From positions 3,038,001-3,102,000 of the forward strand of contig OY763325.1 in assembly GCA_963667315.1 (NCBI GenBank): a stretch of DNA of 64,000 nucleotides, given 5' to 3'. Positions 1-8,541 of the stretch are shown here, in pieces. The stretch's first letter is position 1. Each line of letters opens with the position of its first letter. The position numbers and the translations under genes were made by a program. Below the pieces are notes generated by a model, which saw only the letters and a list, made by a program, of their open reading frames with translations, did no database searches and was not told where the DNA came from. Origin of the DNA: DAINPP01 sp963667315. Its GTDB lineage: Bacteria > Thermotogota > Thermotogae > MWEM01.

Positions 1-596
1 TTCTGCCAGGCGTTTGCACCGTCTATGGAGGCGGCTTCGTACAACTGTCCGGGAATTGCCCTGAGTGCTGCATACTGCATAATGCCGCTAAATCCGGTTC
101 CACGCCAGATATTGGCCAGTGTTACGGAAAATAATGCCCAGCCGGGTGTATAAAGAAATGGAATGGAATCAAATCCCATTGATTCAACGAGATAGTTGAT
201 AACTCCCCAGTTGCTGCTGCTGTACATGATCTTCCAGACAACTCCGGTGATGATCCCCGGAACCACCCATGCACTGATCATACTAATTTTGACAAACGTT
301 GCGCCAAATTGATTCTGATTGATGAGCATGGCGGTAAACAAGCCCAGCAACAATTGGCAAACGACTGAAAATCCGACAAACAGAAAGGTGACCTTGAATA
401 CATGCCAGAGTTCGTCGTTGGTGAAGACGTTGACGTATTTTGAAAACGTGAAAACAAAATCGTTCCTGCCGATTTCAGAATTTGTAAAACTTAGAAAAAA
501 GACATTTAAAAGTGGATAGAGATAGAAGATTCCCAATATGACAACCATCGGGATCAGCCATATCCACCATCTTTCTGTTAATTTTCTGCTTCTCAT
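1..596 (-). CDS. Sugar ABC transporter permease, N-terminal part (runs off the window)
   Basis: Inner-membrane permease of a carbohydrate ABC importer (MalF/UgpA type). Reading the minus strand from an ATG at 596 gives 198 uninterrupted codons up to the window edge. It begins MRSRKLTERWWIWLIP, followed by a first membrane helix, a TFSKYVNVF-type periplasmic stretch and further helices. The last visible residues, EAASIDGANAW, are the EAA loop that contacts the ATPase, so most of the C-terminal third is missing. It lies downstream of the solute-binding protein on the same strand, separated by a 61-nt gap holding a hairpin. The family call is secure; the transported sugar is unknown. Confidence 0.9.
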   Translation of the reverse strand, partial: MRSRKLTERWWIWLIPMVVILGIFYLYPLLNVFFLSFTNSEIGRNDFVFTFSKYVNVFTNDELWHVFKVTFLFVGFSVVCQLLLGLFTAMLINQNQFGATFVKISMISAWVVPGIITGVVWKIMYSSSNWGVINYLVESMGFDSIPFLYTPGWALFSVTLANIWRGTGFSGIMQYAALRAIPGQLYEAASIDGANAWQ

Positions 597-629
597 TATC
601 GTTTCCCCTTTTTTGACAAAATTAAGAAA

Positions 630-646
630 GGGGCTCAAAGAGCCCC
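630..646 (-). promoter_or_regulatory. Intercistronic hairpin between binding protein and permease
   Basis: A perfect 7-bp stem GGGGCTC/GAGCCCC with an AAA loop lies just after the binding-protein stop. On the minus strand it is followed by TTTCTTAATTTTG. This could be a leaky terminator or an mRNA 3'-end stabiliser that keeps the binding protein more abundant than the permease, as is common in such operons. The function is inferred. Confidence 0.55.
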
Positions 647-657
647 TCTTGGAGGTT

Positions 658-2001
658 TTATTTGCTTTCTTCCCACATCTTTAATGCTTTTTCCTGAATC
701 TCATCAACGAGTTTTTCCGTATCAGATTCCTGTCCGATCAGCAGTTTTCCAAGAGCCTTCTGAACGAGGTCCGAAACGTTTGTATAAAGCGGATGTGCCG
801 GTCTGGCATGTCCATAATTGAGGGATTCTGCAAATTTGAGCATCGTAGGATCAGTAGAGAAATAGGGATCTGAATCATAAACATCACTTCTTGTCGGGAT
901 ATTGTTCATTGCCTTACATCTTTCCGCCATGGCATCTCTGCTTCCCACGACAGCCATGATGTAGCTCATTGCGAGTTCCTGTTTTTCCGGGTCATCTGTC
1001 AGGACAGCATATGTCCATCCACCGTTACTGTTGGCCCTCTGACCGGCTTCCATCTGTGGTAATGGTACAAAATCCCATTTTTCATCAGCTTCTTCTCTTC
1101 CGAGAACGTCTCTGATCTGTCCGATAAACCAGCTTCCGTTGGCAACCATAGCTACGTTGTTGCTTTTTACTTCCGTTACGAGGGGATCCGTTGAATCTAT
1201 TGACGTTACCATCATCGGTGCTGCGCCGGTTTGAACAAGTCTCTTCAAATAATTCAGACTGTTGACGAGGGCTACCTTGTTCTCTCCCTCTCCGATAATC
1301 GGTCTACCGGTTTCATCGAACATCTGGCCACCCTGTGCCCAGAAAGAAGGCCAAACGTTTCCGTTCGTTGCCCCTTCCCATGTGGCCAGCCATGCCAGGT
1401 ATCCGTTGACGTGTTTTTCCTTCTTGATCTTTAAAGCCGTTTCGATAGCTTCATCCCATGTTCTTGGCGGGTTTGGGATCCAGTCTTTTCTGTAATACAG
1501 GTATCTGGCATCTGTTTCACACCAGATGGCATACATCTTGCCATCTTTTGATACAACGTCTCTGATGAACGGGAAGAAAGCGTTAACATCCTCTTCGGTC
1601 ATATAGTCGTTTAATGGCTGAAGATAACCATTTGCAAGATATTTTCCAATCCAGAATGAATCAATATAGGCAAAATCAGGAGCATTTCCGTTTGCGGCCT
1701 GTGTCATGATCTTTGCCATCATCATGGAAATCGCACCAACAGGAATCTGCTGAATCTCAATTCTGACATTTGGATGTGCCTTTGCCCATTCAGTTGCTGC
1801 TTTTCTGACATATTCCCTTGAAGAATCATAAGGATTTGCAACCGTTTCTCCTCTTCGTAAAGCAGCAGTTAAAACGATTTCAGCATCGGGGTTCCCGATT
1901 CTGTTGGGGGTTACCCATTCAAAATCTTCCGCAAAAACACTTCCGACGAGACACATAAGAACGATAACAAAAACTGAAAAAACACATTTCTTGTTAAACA
2001 A
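658..2001 (-). CDS. Sugar ABC transporter solute-binding protein (family 1)
   Basis: Extracytoplasmic substrate-binding protein for the adjacent sugar permease. A signal peptide (hydrophobic FSVFVIVLMCLVG, then SVFA followed by ED) suggests signal peptidase I cleavage; there is no lipobox cysteine. The mature part has the usual family-1 features: a FAYIDSFWIGKYLANGYLQP segment, a central GYLAWLATWEG hinge region and a C-terminal QEKALKMWEE helix. The start is ambiguous. A GTG at 2010 abuts the GGGAG ribosome site with no spacing, whereas the in-frame TTG at 2001 has 8 nt of spacing, so TTG is preferred here (447 residues). First gene of the operon, behind a palindromic operator. The ligand cannot be told. 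Confidence 0.9.
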   Translation of the reverse strand: MFNKKCVFSVFVIVLMCLVGSVFAEDFEWVTPNRIGNPDAEIVLTAALRRGETVANPYDSSREYVRKAATEWAKAHPNVRIEIQQIPVGAISMMMAKIMTQAANGNAPDFAYIDSFWIGKYLANGYLQPLNDYMTEEDVNAFFPFIRDVVSKDGKMYAIWCETDARYLYYRKDWIPNPPRTWDEAIETALKIKKEKHVNGYLAWLATWEGATNGNVWPSFWAQGGQMFDETGRPIIGEGENKVALVNSLNYLKRLVQTGAAPMMVTSIDSTDPLVTEVKSNNVAMVANGSWFIGQIRDVLGREEADEKWDFVPLPQMEAGQRANSNGGWTYAVLTDDPEKQELAMSYIMAVVGSRDAMAERCKAMNNIPTRSDVYDSDPYFSTDPTMLKFAESLNYGHARPAHPLYTNVSDLVQKALGKLLIGQESDTEKLVDEIQEKALKMWEESK

Positions 2002-2046
2002 ACTCCTCACTCCCTTTTTGTCCTTTAGGACAGATTATTTGGTTTA

Positions 2047-2084
2047 CTGGTATGATAATGATACCGGTATGTATATCATACCAG
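2047..2084 (-). promoter_or_regulatory. Tandem palindromic operator overlapping the ABC operon promoter
   Basis: Two 17-bp palindromes abut without a gap: GGTATGATAATGATACC (2049-2065) and GGTATGTATATCATACC (2066-2082). The outer arms CTGGTATGAT and ATCATACCAG also pair over 10 bp. On the minus strand the right arm contains TGGTATGAT, an extended -10 box, so a bound repressor would cover the promoter. The GGTAT-N7-ATACC form suits a GntR- or LacI-type repressor, but no such gene is in the window. The sequence is seen directly; the regulator type is inferred. Confidence 0.7.
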
Positions 2085-2269
2085 TAATATATAGAAATAA
2101 AAAAATCTGTTTATTACGAATGTCACGACATTAATCGTGATTATGAAATCAAATCTCAATCCTTCATCAATTTTTGAAGTTTTTTATTTGAATCAAATAG
2201 AATTCTTAATAACACGCTTCAATGTTATAATTAATCGCAACGATAAATGTGCATGACATGGAGGAGAAA

Positions 2270-2809
2270 ATGAGAATCGAATTATTGGATAGTGAAGTCT
2301 ACAAGGGGAAACAAATTCCTTTTATATACAAAACGGATCATTATTTTGATATCATGGCGGTTCGTGGAACAAATGGGGATTCATTTACATTCGTTGAAAA
2401 AAAGTTTGAAACAAAGATAGAAAAACGTTTTACCGATACGCTTCTCGAAGACTGGCTGGAAAACCCAAAGCTCTTCGGAGCTTTTGAGGGGGATACGGTT
2501 ATTGGCTATCTCGAACTCAGTCATGAAAAGTGGAATAACAGAATGAGAGTGTCAAATATCTGGGTGGAAACTGCCAGACGCGGACAGGGAATCGGGAAAA
2601 AGTTGATGGCCGTTGCGGAACAAACGGCAATTGAAGCAAAGGCGAGGATGCTGATCCTTGAAACTCAGTCCTGTAATTATAACGCGATTTGTTTTTATCG
2701 CTCTTGTGGAATGTCGATCGGTTTTGACCTGTTTGCTTATTCGAACGATGATATTGATAAAAAAGAAGTCAGAATTGAGATGGGGAAGAAGACGGGAGTG
2801 ATGAAATGA
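2270..2809 (+). CDS. GNAT acetyltransferase, streptothricin-acetyltransferase-like
   Basis: Acetyl-CoA-dependent N-acetyltransferase of 179 residues. The acetyl-CoA loop reads RRGQGIGKKLM, followed by LILETQSCNYNAICFYRSCGM and a C-terminal FDLFAYSNDD segment. That order resembles the streptothricin acetyltransferase branch of GNAT, though resistance cannot be inferred from sequence alone. The ATG at 2270 is chosen because GGAGGAG sits 3 nt upstream; an in-frame GTG at 2249 has no ribosome site. It overlaps the next GNAT gene by ATGA, so the two are translationally coupled. Confidence 0.85.
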   Translation: MRIELLDSEVYKGKQIPFIYKTDHYFDIMAVRGTNGDSFTFVEKKFETKIEKRFTDTLLEDWLENPKLFGAFEGDTVIGYLELSHEKWNNRMRVSNIWVETARRGQGIGKKLMAVAEQTAIEAKARMLILETQSCNYNAICFYRSCGMSIGFDLFAYSNDDIDKKEVRIEMGKKTGVMK

Positions 2810-3315
2810 AGCTTGTAAAACCAACAGAAGACATGAAAAAACAGTACCGGTCGTTTGAAAAGGAATGGGTCGAAAGTGAGGAACTCATTGTTCCCTATTC
2901 TGCAAGACTACTTGAGAATTCTTACGAAGACTGGTGTGAGCTTGTTAAAAGGTATGAAACTGAGGCTCCTGAAGGTTTTGTAACCGCCCACACCTTTTTC
3001 ATGATTGATGAGCATGACAAGATCATCGGTGCCATCAATATCCGACATGACCTGAACGCCTTCCTTTTAAATTATGGGGGTCATATAGGATATGGGATCG
3101 TTCCTTCCGAAAGGGGGAAGGGATACGCCTCACGAATGCTTTCATTGGCCTTAAAAATAACTAAAGAGTTTGGGATAAACGATGTTCTCATCACCTGTAA
3201 CAAATCCAATCCTGCCTCGGCAAAGACGATTATTAGAAACGGCGGGGTGCTTGAAAATGAGATTCCCGATGAAGCGGGCGAAAAGATTATTCAGCGTTAC
3301 TGGATAAAGTTATAA
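2806..3315 (+). CDS. GNAT family acetyltransferase
   Basis: Second acetyltransferase of a two-gene operon, 169 residues, starting inside the stop of the previous gene (ATGA). The motif A region GIVPSERGKGYASRML and the following ALKITKEFGINDVLITCNKSN strand-helix are typical of the GNAT branch annotated as predicted acetyltransferase (COG3981-like). Its substrate is unknown. Transcription probably ends at the hairpin at 3340-3363. Confidence 0.85.
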   Translation: MKLVKPTEDMKKQYRSFEKEWVESEELIVPYSARLLENSYEDWCELVKRYETEAPEGFVTAHTFFMIDEHDKIIGAINIRHDLNAFLLNYGGHIGYGIVPSERGKGYASRMLSLALKITKEFGINDVLITCNKSNPASAKTIIRNGGVLENEIPDEAGEKIIQRYWIKL

Positions 3316-3339
3316 GAAGTTGTTGTAGCAAAACGATAA

Positions 3340-3363
3340 AAGTCCCCGCTTAGGCGAGGACTT
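3340..3363. terminator. Bidirectional rho-independent terminator
   Basis: A 10-bp stem with one mismatch (AAGTCCCCGC / GCGAGGACTT) and a TTAG loop lies between convergent genes. The plus strand continues TGTTTCC and the minus strand TTTATCGTTTT, so it can stop both the GNAT pair and the TetR operon. Confidence 0.7.
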
Positions 3364-3380
3364 GTTTCCGGTGATAGCCA

Positions 3381-3686
3381 TTACCTTGAAAAAGCCTGTA
3401 TATCATCTATTAAGCCTTCTTTCCAGGCTTGTACAACGATTGGGTAATCTTCTCTTCGATTGAAATATAAAGTACAGTAGTTTCTCTGAATCTGTGACCC
3501 GTTGAAAAGATAATATTCCATAGCTTTTACGCCTTCATCGCTTTCAATATGTCCCAGAGCATAATCTATAAATCTTGATTCCATCAGGGTTATATTTTCA
3601 TTTAAGTCAAGCATGATTTTTTTAATTGACTGTTTTGTGCCTTCTCTTGCAAGCTCTATGTATCGTTGCAGTTTTGACTTGTTCAT
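3381..3686 (-). CDS. Uncharacterised 101-residue protein in a TetR operon
   Basis: I do not recognise a family. The protein is soluble and mostly helical by composition, beginning MNKSKLQRYIELAREGTKQS and ending with an aromatic-rich stretch (YYLFNGSQIQRNYCTLYFNRRED). It starts 9 nt after the TetR gene stop, with a ribosome site inside that gap, so it is co-transcribed. It could be a small effector or accessory protein of that regulator. Confidence 0.65.
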   Translation of the reverse strand: MNKSKLQRYIELAREGTKQSIKKIMLDLNENITLMESRFIDYALGHIESDEGVKAMEYYLFNGSQIQRNYCTLYFNRREDYPIVVQAWKEGLIDDIQAFSR

Positions 3687-3695
3687 GAAATCACC

Positions 3696-4289
3696 TCATT
3701 TCTCGGATAAAATCTGTGAGCTATCAATAAAAATATTGTTGACAAAAAAAGTCATAAATGCTTGCTGAAAGCGGCTGTTGTTTCGCATAAGGTTTCGATA
3801 CTCAGGGGCGTTCTGATAATAAATAACACCCATGTTGATGTAGTGATAAATGTATTCTCTGTCGAGTTCCTTTTTGATCAAACCTTCCGAAAGCCCCATA
3901 TCAATGAGTTTCAACATTAATTCCCTGTACGTCTTAAGATAGGCTTCGTATTCATCCGAGAAATCGTTGTTATATTTTGATATTTCCAGGCATAAATCCC
4001 ATTTACCGGTGTCTTTGAACTCAGTGACAGCTGCTAAAAATTCATACAGCTTCTTTTTCAAAGGACCCTTTGAAGTTTCAATTTTTTTAAAATCTTCCAG
4101 GGAATCAGAAAGGATGGCTTTACCAACTTCAAAGTACAAGGTATCCTTATCCGAAAAATACTTATATATCGTTACTTTGGAAACGTTACAGTATGCGGCA
4201 ATATCATCCATTGTGCTTCTTCCGACACCCTCCTTCAGAAATAATTTTATAGTTGTTTTGATGATCTTGACAGCTTTTTTTGTAAGCAT
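3696..4289 (-). CDS. TetR/AcrR family transcriptional regulator
   Basis: One-component DNA-binding regulator of 197 residues. The N-terminal helix-turn-helix covers roughly residues 8-55 (TIKLFLKEGVGRSTMDDIAAYC, then NVSKVTIYKYFSDKDTLY), followed by a helical ligand-binding domain. The ATG at 4289 is preferred over an upstream in-frame TTG because CGGAG lies 9 nt before it. It heads an operon with the 101-residue protein and sits divergently from the C_GCAxxG_C_C gene. An 11-bp palindrome overlaps its own -10 box, so autoregulation is likely. Confidence 0.9.
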   Translation of the reverse strand: MLTKKAVKIIKTTIKLFLKEGVGRSTMDDIAAYCNVSKVTIYKYFSDKDTLYFEVGKAILSDSLEDFKKIETSKGPLKKKLYEFLAAVTEFKDTGKWDLCLEISKYNNDFSDEYEAYLKTYRELMLKLIDMGLSEGLIKKELDREYIYHYINMGVIYYQNAPEYRNLMRNNSRFQQAFMTFFVNNIFIDSSQILSEK

Positions 4290-4318
4290 AATTATCAACT
4301 CCGATATGAACTATATGA

Positions 4319-4350
4319 ACTATTATAGTGTAATTAGTACAATTTGTCAA
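4319..4350 (-). promoter_or_regulatory. Consensus promoter of the TetR gene with overlapping palindrome
   Basis: On the minus strand TTGACA (4345-4350), 17 bp, TATAAT (4322-4327) form a perfect consensus promoter. The palindrome ACTATTATAGT (4319-4329) covers the -10 box and is a plausible TetR operator. A divergent extended -10 TGCTATAAT (4375-4383) serves the plus-strand gene at 4404. Confidence 0.75.
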
Positions 4351-4403
4351 GAGGATGGTATTTTTCGGAAGCTTTGCTATAATAACGCAAAAGGGGTGAG
4401 ACA

Positions 4404-4805
4404 ATGCTTAAAGAAAAAACGGCAAAAAACTATAGTGAGAACCTTCTTATAAACTGTGCAGAATCAATGCTCTACGGTGCAAATGAGGAATATCACCTGG
4501 AATTGGAACAGTGTGTATTGGATACCATGGCTTCCTTCGGTGGCGGAATGGGAGTTGGAAGTGTCTGTGGCGCGCTTACGGGAGCTCTTGCAGCGATCGG
4601 TGTGATGATCACCAAGGACAAAACGCTCGATAAAGAACTCAGAAAGGAAATTACAGTTGAATTTTATCAGAAATTTCAGGAAAGGCTGGGATCTGATAAC
4701 TGTCAGGCACTCAAAGAAAAATACTGGACCGACGAACTCAGATGTAGGAAAGTGGTTGAGCTGTCTGGAGAAGTTCTTGAAGAGGTCATCAGCAAATACA
4801 GATAA
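4404..4805 (+). CDS. C_GCAxxG_C_C family putative redox protein
   Basis: A 133-residue protein with the spaced cysteines of the C_GCAxxG_C_C family: a conserved early cysteine (INCAESML), CVLDTMASFGGGMG then VCGALTGALAAIG, and late cysteines in DNCQALKE and LRCRKVVE. The family is presumed to be redox-active or to bind a metal cluster, but its reaction is not established. The ribosome site AAGGGGTGAG lies 3 nt before the ATG. It is divergent from the TetR gene, making it a candidate target of that regulator. Confidence 0.85.
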   Translation: MLKEKTAKNYSENLLINCAESMLYGANEEYHLELEQCVLDTMASFGGGMGVGSVCGALTGALAAIGVMITKDKTLDKELRKEITVEFYQKFQERLGSDNCQALKEKYWTDELRCRKVVELSGEVLEEVISKYR

Positions 4806-4893
4806 TTAAATGGTATAAAATATTCAGATTTCATGAGAGGAATGATCTTTCAATGAAGTCTGAACACATTTTTATAAATGATGAGGTGAATGT

Positions 4894-5424
4894 GTGTCAT
4901 TATCTGCCAATCAGATATCTGCCGCCAGAATATTTCTGTCATTAGCTTTACTTTTGGTTGAACCGTTGGGGATATGGTTCTTTATCATCTATTTTCTGTG
5001 CGGGTTAAGTGATTTTCTGGATGGGTATATAGCGCGAAAAACAGGTACCACAAGTAAATTCGGAGAAAAGCTGGATTCTCTTGCGGATTTGGTGATGGTT
5101 TTCGTTTTGCTCTATGCCCTTTATCCCCTTTTTCAAATAACAGCCCTGCAAGTAGCATGGCTTATTGCCATTGTCATCCTGCGTGGGTTTTCTGTGATCG
5201 TCACCTTTGTGAAGTTTAAGACTTTTGCGATTCTTCATACTTATGGAAATAAATTAACAGGATTATTGTTATTTATCTTGGTTCCGTTACTGGTTTTTGT
5301 CGATTCCGGTCTTCTCGTCAATATGCTGTGTCTGACGGGGAGTGTTTCCGCTGTAGAAGAACTGTTTATTCAACTGACATCAAAGGAATTACGGGTTAAC
5401 AGAAAAAGTGTCTTGACAAGATAA
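4894..5424 (+). CDS. CDP-alcohol phosphatidyltransferase
   Basis: Integral-membrane enzyme of phospholipid synthesis that joins a CDP-linked lipid to an alcohol. The signature DG-x2-AR-x8-G-x3-D-x3-D is intact from residue 42 onward (DGYIARKTG, then FGEKLDSLAD), and about five membrane helices follow. At 176 residues it is near the usual PgsA/PssA size, but the alcohol acceptor cannot be told. It starts with GTG preceded by GAGGTG. It is transcribed in the same direction as 4404 but 88 nt away, so linkage is uncertain. Confidence 0.88.
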   Translation: MSLSANQISAARIFLSLALLLVEPLGIWFFIIYFLCGLSDFLDGYIARKTGTTSKFGEKLDSLADLVMVFVLLYALYPLFQITALQVAWLIAIVILRGFSVIVTFVKFKTFAILHTYGNKLTGLLLFILVPLLVFVDSGLLVNMLCLTGSVSAVEELFIQLTSKELRVNRKSVLTR

Positions 5425-5470
5425 ACGATTTATTCCGGGTCTTGTAAATCTAGTATTTCCTCAAATAAGA

Positions 5471-5500
5471 TTGAACAGAATCAAAATCCTTTGCTATAAT
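5471..5500 (+). promoter_or_regulatory. Promoter of the DUF502 gene
   Basis: TTGAAC (5471-5476), 18 bp, TATAAT (5495-5500), with a TGC extension before the -10 box, 77 nt upstream of the ATG at 5577. Confidence 0.65.
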
Positions 5501-5576
5501 AGAGTGGTTTCCAAAAAAACTGAAAAAGATCTTTCAAATCGCTGGGTACCTTAAAATTAAATATAAGGAGTAAAAG

Positions 5577-6176
5577 ATGAAGAGTATTAAAACATGGTTT
5601 TTATCGGGGATAAGTGTTATCTTACCAATCGGACTCACCGTGTTTGTTCTGGTGAAATTATTCAATTTTATCGACGGTATTTTGCAGGAATTTGTTGTCG
5701 AGGCATTTGGGCATGTGGTTCCCGGATTGGGATTGATATTGGTTGTACTGATCGTTTTACTGGTTGGTATGATTACGTCAAATTTCTTTGGGAAAAAATT
5801 GGTCAAATTTGCCGAACGTGCTATTGGTAAGATTCCTCTGATTAAGATCATCTTCAACCCTATTCGAGAGATTGTCAGCAATTTATCCTCCAATAAATCG
5901 GGCAGTTTTCAGAAAGTTGTGATGGTCGATTTTCCGATGAAAGGAGTTAAAAGTATCGGGTTTATTACCTCTGATGATTTTGCCGTGAACAATGAAGATA
6001 AATTATGTGTGTTTATCCCCACGACACCCAACCCAACAAACGGTTTTCTTGTTGTTGTAGAGAAACCGGATGTTGAAGTACTGGATATCACAGTCGAAGA
6101 GGGATTGAAAATGATCATTTCGATGGGAAGTGCCATGAACAAGAATATTAACACGATAGAATCGCATGACGTGTGA
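5577..6176 (+). CDS. DUF502 family membrane protein
   Basis: A 199-residue protein with two N-terminal membrane helices (residues about 6-30 and 50-72) and a soluble C-terminal domain. The pattern KTWFLSGISVILPIGLTVF, then IPLIKIIFNPIREIV and FIPTTPNPTNGFLVVV, is characteristic of DUF502 (COG2928). The molecular role of the family is unknown; homologues in plants are linked to trafficking. Monocistronic: its own promoter upstream and a strong terminator after the stop. Confidence 0.88.
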   Translation: MKSIKTWFLSGISVILPIGLTVFVLVKLFNFIDGILQEFVVEAFGHVVPGLGLILVVLIVLLVGMITSNFFGKKLVKFAERAIGKIPLIKIIFNPIREIVSNLSSNKSGSFQKVVMVDFPMKGVKSIGFITSDDFAVNNEDKLCVFIPTTPNPTNGFLVVVEKPDVEVLDITVEEGLKMIISMGSAMNKNINTIESHDV

Positions 6177-6200
6177 TCATTTCTGAAAATTATAAAAAAA

Positions 6201-6237
6201 GGCAAAGATTATCTATAAGATAATCTTTGCCTTTTTA
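6201..6237. terminator. Strong bidirectional terminator
   Basis: A perfect 14-bp stem GGCAAAGATTATCT / AGATAATCTTTGCC with an ATA loop, flanked by an A-tract before and a T-tract after, lies between the convergent DUF502 and aldo-keto reductase genes. Confidence 0.92.
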
Positions 6238-6250
6238 AAAAAGTTATTTT

Positions 6251-7099
6251 TCAATCTTCAGGGAAAATCGGTTTGTATAATTGAGCTTTCTCAGCTACCT
6301 GTGTCAATTCCTCTTCCGTCATAGCTTCAAACTGTTCCGCTATTTCGCAAGCCCAGTCAAAAAAAAGTTCATGGCCCGGTGTTACGGCTGCGGTAACCGG
6401 CAGACTTAACGTGAAACGAAGAGCCATCCGAGCTTCATCAAATGATTCAACGGGATAATACCAGGATTTTGGATAAGCCCTCTTTTCGTTCTTTCCCAAA
6501 GCCCTTTTTGCCAAAGCTTTCAGTGCCAGAATTCCCATGTTTCTTTCACGTGCCTTTTGGAGCAGTTTGACACCAAAATGATTTTTATTCCAGGTGACCC
6601 AATTGAGTGGGAAAAGGGTTGTGTCAAAATCAAAATTTTCCAATAATCGTAATGCTGCCTCTTCTGTATGGGCTGAGAAGCCGATGTAATCAATATCTCC
6701 GTTCTTTCTTAATTCCTGAAAGGCTTTCAACGCACCCTCTTCTGCAAGGATTTTGTCAACCTCTTCATCCGTTGTGACGGCATGCAGTTGATACAGATTG
6801 ATATGATCTGTTTTCAGCAATTTGCAGGATTCTTGAAACTCTCGCATGGTATTGTCATAATCTCTTTCCTGGGTCTTGCAGGCTAAGAAAACATCTTTGC
6901 GATAGGGTTCCAATGCAGGCCCCAGACGTTCCTGTGCATTCCCGTACTGTGGTGCAACATCAAAATAATTGATGCCTTTTTCAATTGCTTTCTTCACAAG
7001 TCTTTCAGATTCAGCCGGCGTTTCATCCATGACCAGAATTCCACCGAACCCGATGATGGACAGTGCTTCACCCGTTCTGCCAAGTATCCTTTTTTTCAT
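6251..7099 (-). CDS. Aldo/keto reductase
   Basis: NAD(P)H-dependent oxidoreductase with an (alpha/beta)8 barrel, 282 residues. The catalytic tetrad is visible: Asp and Tyr in YFDVAPQYGNAQERLG, Lys in LACKTQ and His in YQLHAV. There is no C-terminal ferredoxin domain as seen in some COG1453 relatives. The ATG at 7099 is chosen because AAGGAG lies about 10 nt before it; the longer frame to 7177 has no ribosome site and would run into the upstream gene. Probably co-transcribed with the quinone reductase upstream (64-nt gap). Confidence 0.88.
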   Translation of the reverse strand: MKKRILGRTGEALSIIGFGGILVMDETPAESERLVKKAIEKGINYFDVAPQYGNAQERLGPALEPYRKDVFLACKTQERDYDNTMREFQESCKLLKTDHINLYQLHAVTTDEEVDKILAEEGALKAFQELRKNGDIDYIGFSAHTEEAALRLLENFDFDTTLFPLNWVTWNKNHFGVKLLQKARERNMGILALKALAKRALGKNEKRAYPKSWYYPVESFDEARMALRFTLSLPVTAAVTPGHELFFDWACEIAEQFEAMTEEELTQVAEKAQLYKPIFPED

Positions 7100-7163
7100 C
7101 GTTGTCACACTCCTTATCTGATGAATTGTTATAATTGGTGACCAATCCGTTAATACCGATGAT

Positions 7164-8165
7164 TTAAGCTGATTCATTCATCCTGATTATAACATTTCCT
7201 TTTTTATGCCCCTTTTCCACATAACGATGTGCTGCAACAATTTCTTTTAATGGATAGATTCGATCGATAATAGGTTTAAAGACGTTTTTATCGGCAAGTG
7301 CTTTCAGTTGTTTGAAATCCTGAAGACGTATATTGTCATGTTTACTTTTATCGTATCCTTCAGCGCCCAGTCTAATCCCTTTCGTCAGAGAAGCCCAGCG
7401 CATTCGCATTACCGTTCCCGGAGTGTCGACAGCGTTCAGGTAAATTCCTCCTTTTTTCAAAGTTGAAATACCGGAAGCCAATGACGCCTTACCCACTGCA
7501 TCGAAAAGAACATCGTAATATCCTTTCTTCCTTGAAAAATCTTCTGTCTGATAATCAACCACATGATCGGCACCTATCGAACGAATCAGTTCGATATTCG
7601 AACCACTGCATACACCGGTTACTTCTGCTCCCAGGTATTTGGCAAGTTGAACGGCAGCTGTTCCGACACTTCCGGAAGCACCATAGATGAGGATTTTCTG
7701 CCCTTTTTTTATGCCGCCTCTTTGGAAAAAAGCGATGGCCGTTAATCCTCCGAAAATAATGGATGCCGCTTCTTCAAAGTTCAGCTTTTCCGGTTTGAAA
7801 GCAAGTGTACTGTTTGCTTTCAGACAGATGTATTCAGCATACGCTCCCCAACGATCTAACCCGCTGGCAGCAAAAACCTTGTCCCCCGGTTTGAAGCGTT
7901 TTACTTTACTGCCAACGGATTCAATCTCACCGGCAATCACATTTCCCAGGATATTGTATTTTGGCCTGAAAACTCCAAGACTCAAACGGGCAGGTATCCA
8001 AAAGGAGACCGGTACATCAAATTTTCGTATTCTGATATCAGCTGAATTGACAGCTGTTGCTTTGATTTTAATACACACTTCATCCTTTTCAGGTTCCGGT
8101 TTCGGAATTTCTTTCAAAATAAGCACTTCAGGTGGTCCGTATTTCTTGCAAACAGCAGCTTTCAT
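7164..8165 (-). CDS. Medium-chain dehydrogenase, quinone oxidoreductase type
   Basis: Zinc-independent MDR-family NAD(P)H oxidoreductase (COG0604), 333 residues. An N-terminal GroES-like domain (KAAVCKKYGPPEVLILKEI) precedes the Rossmann fold with its nucleotide motif YGASGSVGTAAVQLAKYLGA; the C-terminus is KKGNVIIRM. The zinc ligands of alcohol dehydrogenases are absent. AGGAGG precedes two consecutive ATG codons (8168 and 8165), and the second has the better spacing. A paralogue lies at 56059. It may act with the aldo/keto reductase on reactive carbonyls or quinones; that pairing is inference. Confidence 0.88.
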   Translation of the reverse strand: MKAAVCKKYGPPEVLILKEIPKPEPEKDEVCIKIKATAVNSADIRIRKFDVPVSFWIPARLSLGVFRPKYNILGNVIAGEIESVGSKVKRFKPGDKVFAASGLDRWGAYAEYICLKANSTLAFKPEKLNFEEAASIIFGGLTAIAFFQRGGIKKGQKILIYGASGSVGTAAVQLAKYLGAEVTGVCSGSNIELIRSIGADHVVDYQTEDFSRKKGYYDVLFDAVGKASLASGISTLKKGGIYLNAVDTPGTVMRMRWASLTKGIRLGAEGYDKSKHDNIRLQDFKQLKALADKNVFKPIIDRIYPLKEIVAAHRYVEKGHKKGNVIIRMNESA

Positions 8166-8313
8166 CATTTACCTCCTATGATGTCATAAAAGAACGGGGT
8201 TAATTTTCTAATGATAGAATTTTATTTTCGTATGAGACGATATGTGATTAGCTTTAAATGAATTTAATATAAGCTGGAAAATGTAGGATTAGGTTGAATT
8301 CTTTTTGAACTCT

Positions 8314-8541
8314 TTATTTTGTCTTTATACTGTATTGAAATACCTCATTTATATCCACATCAAAAGCATAAGCGATACGAAAAGCCATTTCTAGAGACGG
8401 GTTGTATTTTCCTTTCTCTATTGCGACGATGGTTTGTCGTGATACCCCTGCTTTTACCGCCAGTTCCTGCTGAGTCATTTCATCCGCGAAAAATCTTAAT
8501 TTGCGTATACAATTGGTGATTTCAACCTGCATTTTAGCCAT
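8314..8541 (-). CDS. XRE-family HTH regulator (YozG-like)
   Basis: A 75-residue single-domain regulator. The Cro/CI-type helix-turn-helix reads MTQQELAVKAGVSRQTIVAIEKGKYNPSLEMAFRIAYAF, followed by DINEVFQY, typical of the short YozG-like regulators that control a neighbouring membrane protein. Its ATG overlaps the stop of that membrane-protein gene (TAATG), giving translational coupling. It probably represses the shared promoter at 9076-9104. Confidence 0.9.
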   Translation of the reverse strand: MAKMQVEITNCIRKLRFFADEMTQQELAVKAGVSRQTIVAIEKGKYNPSLEMAFRIAYAFDVDINEVFQYSIKTK

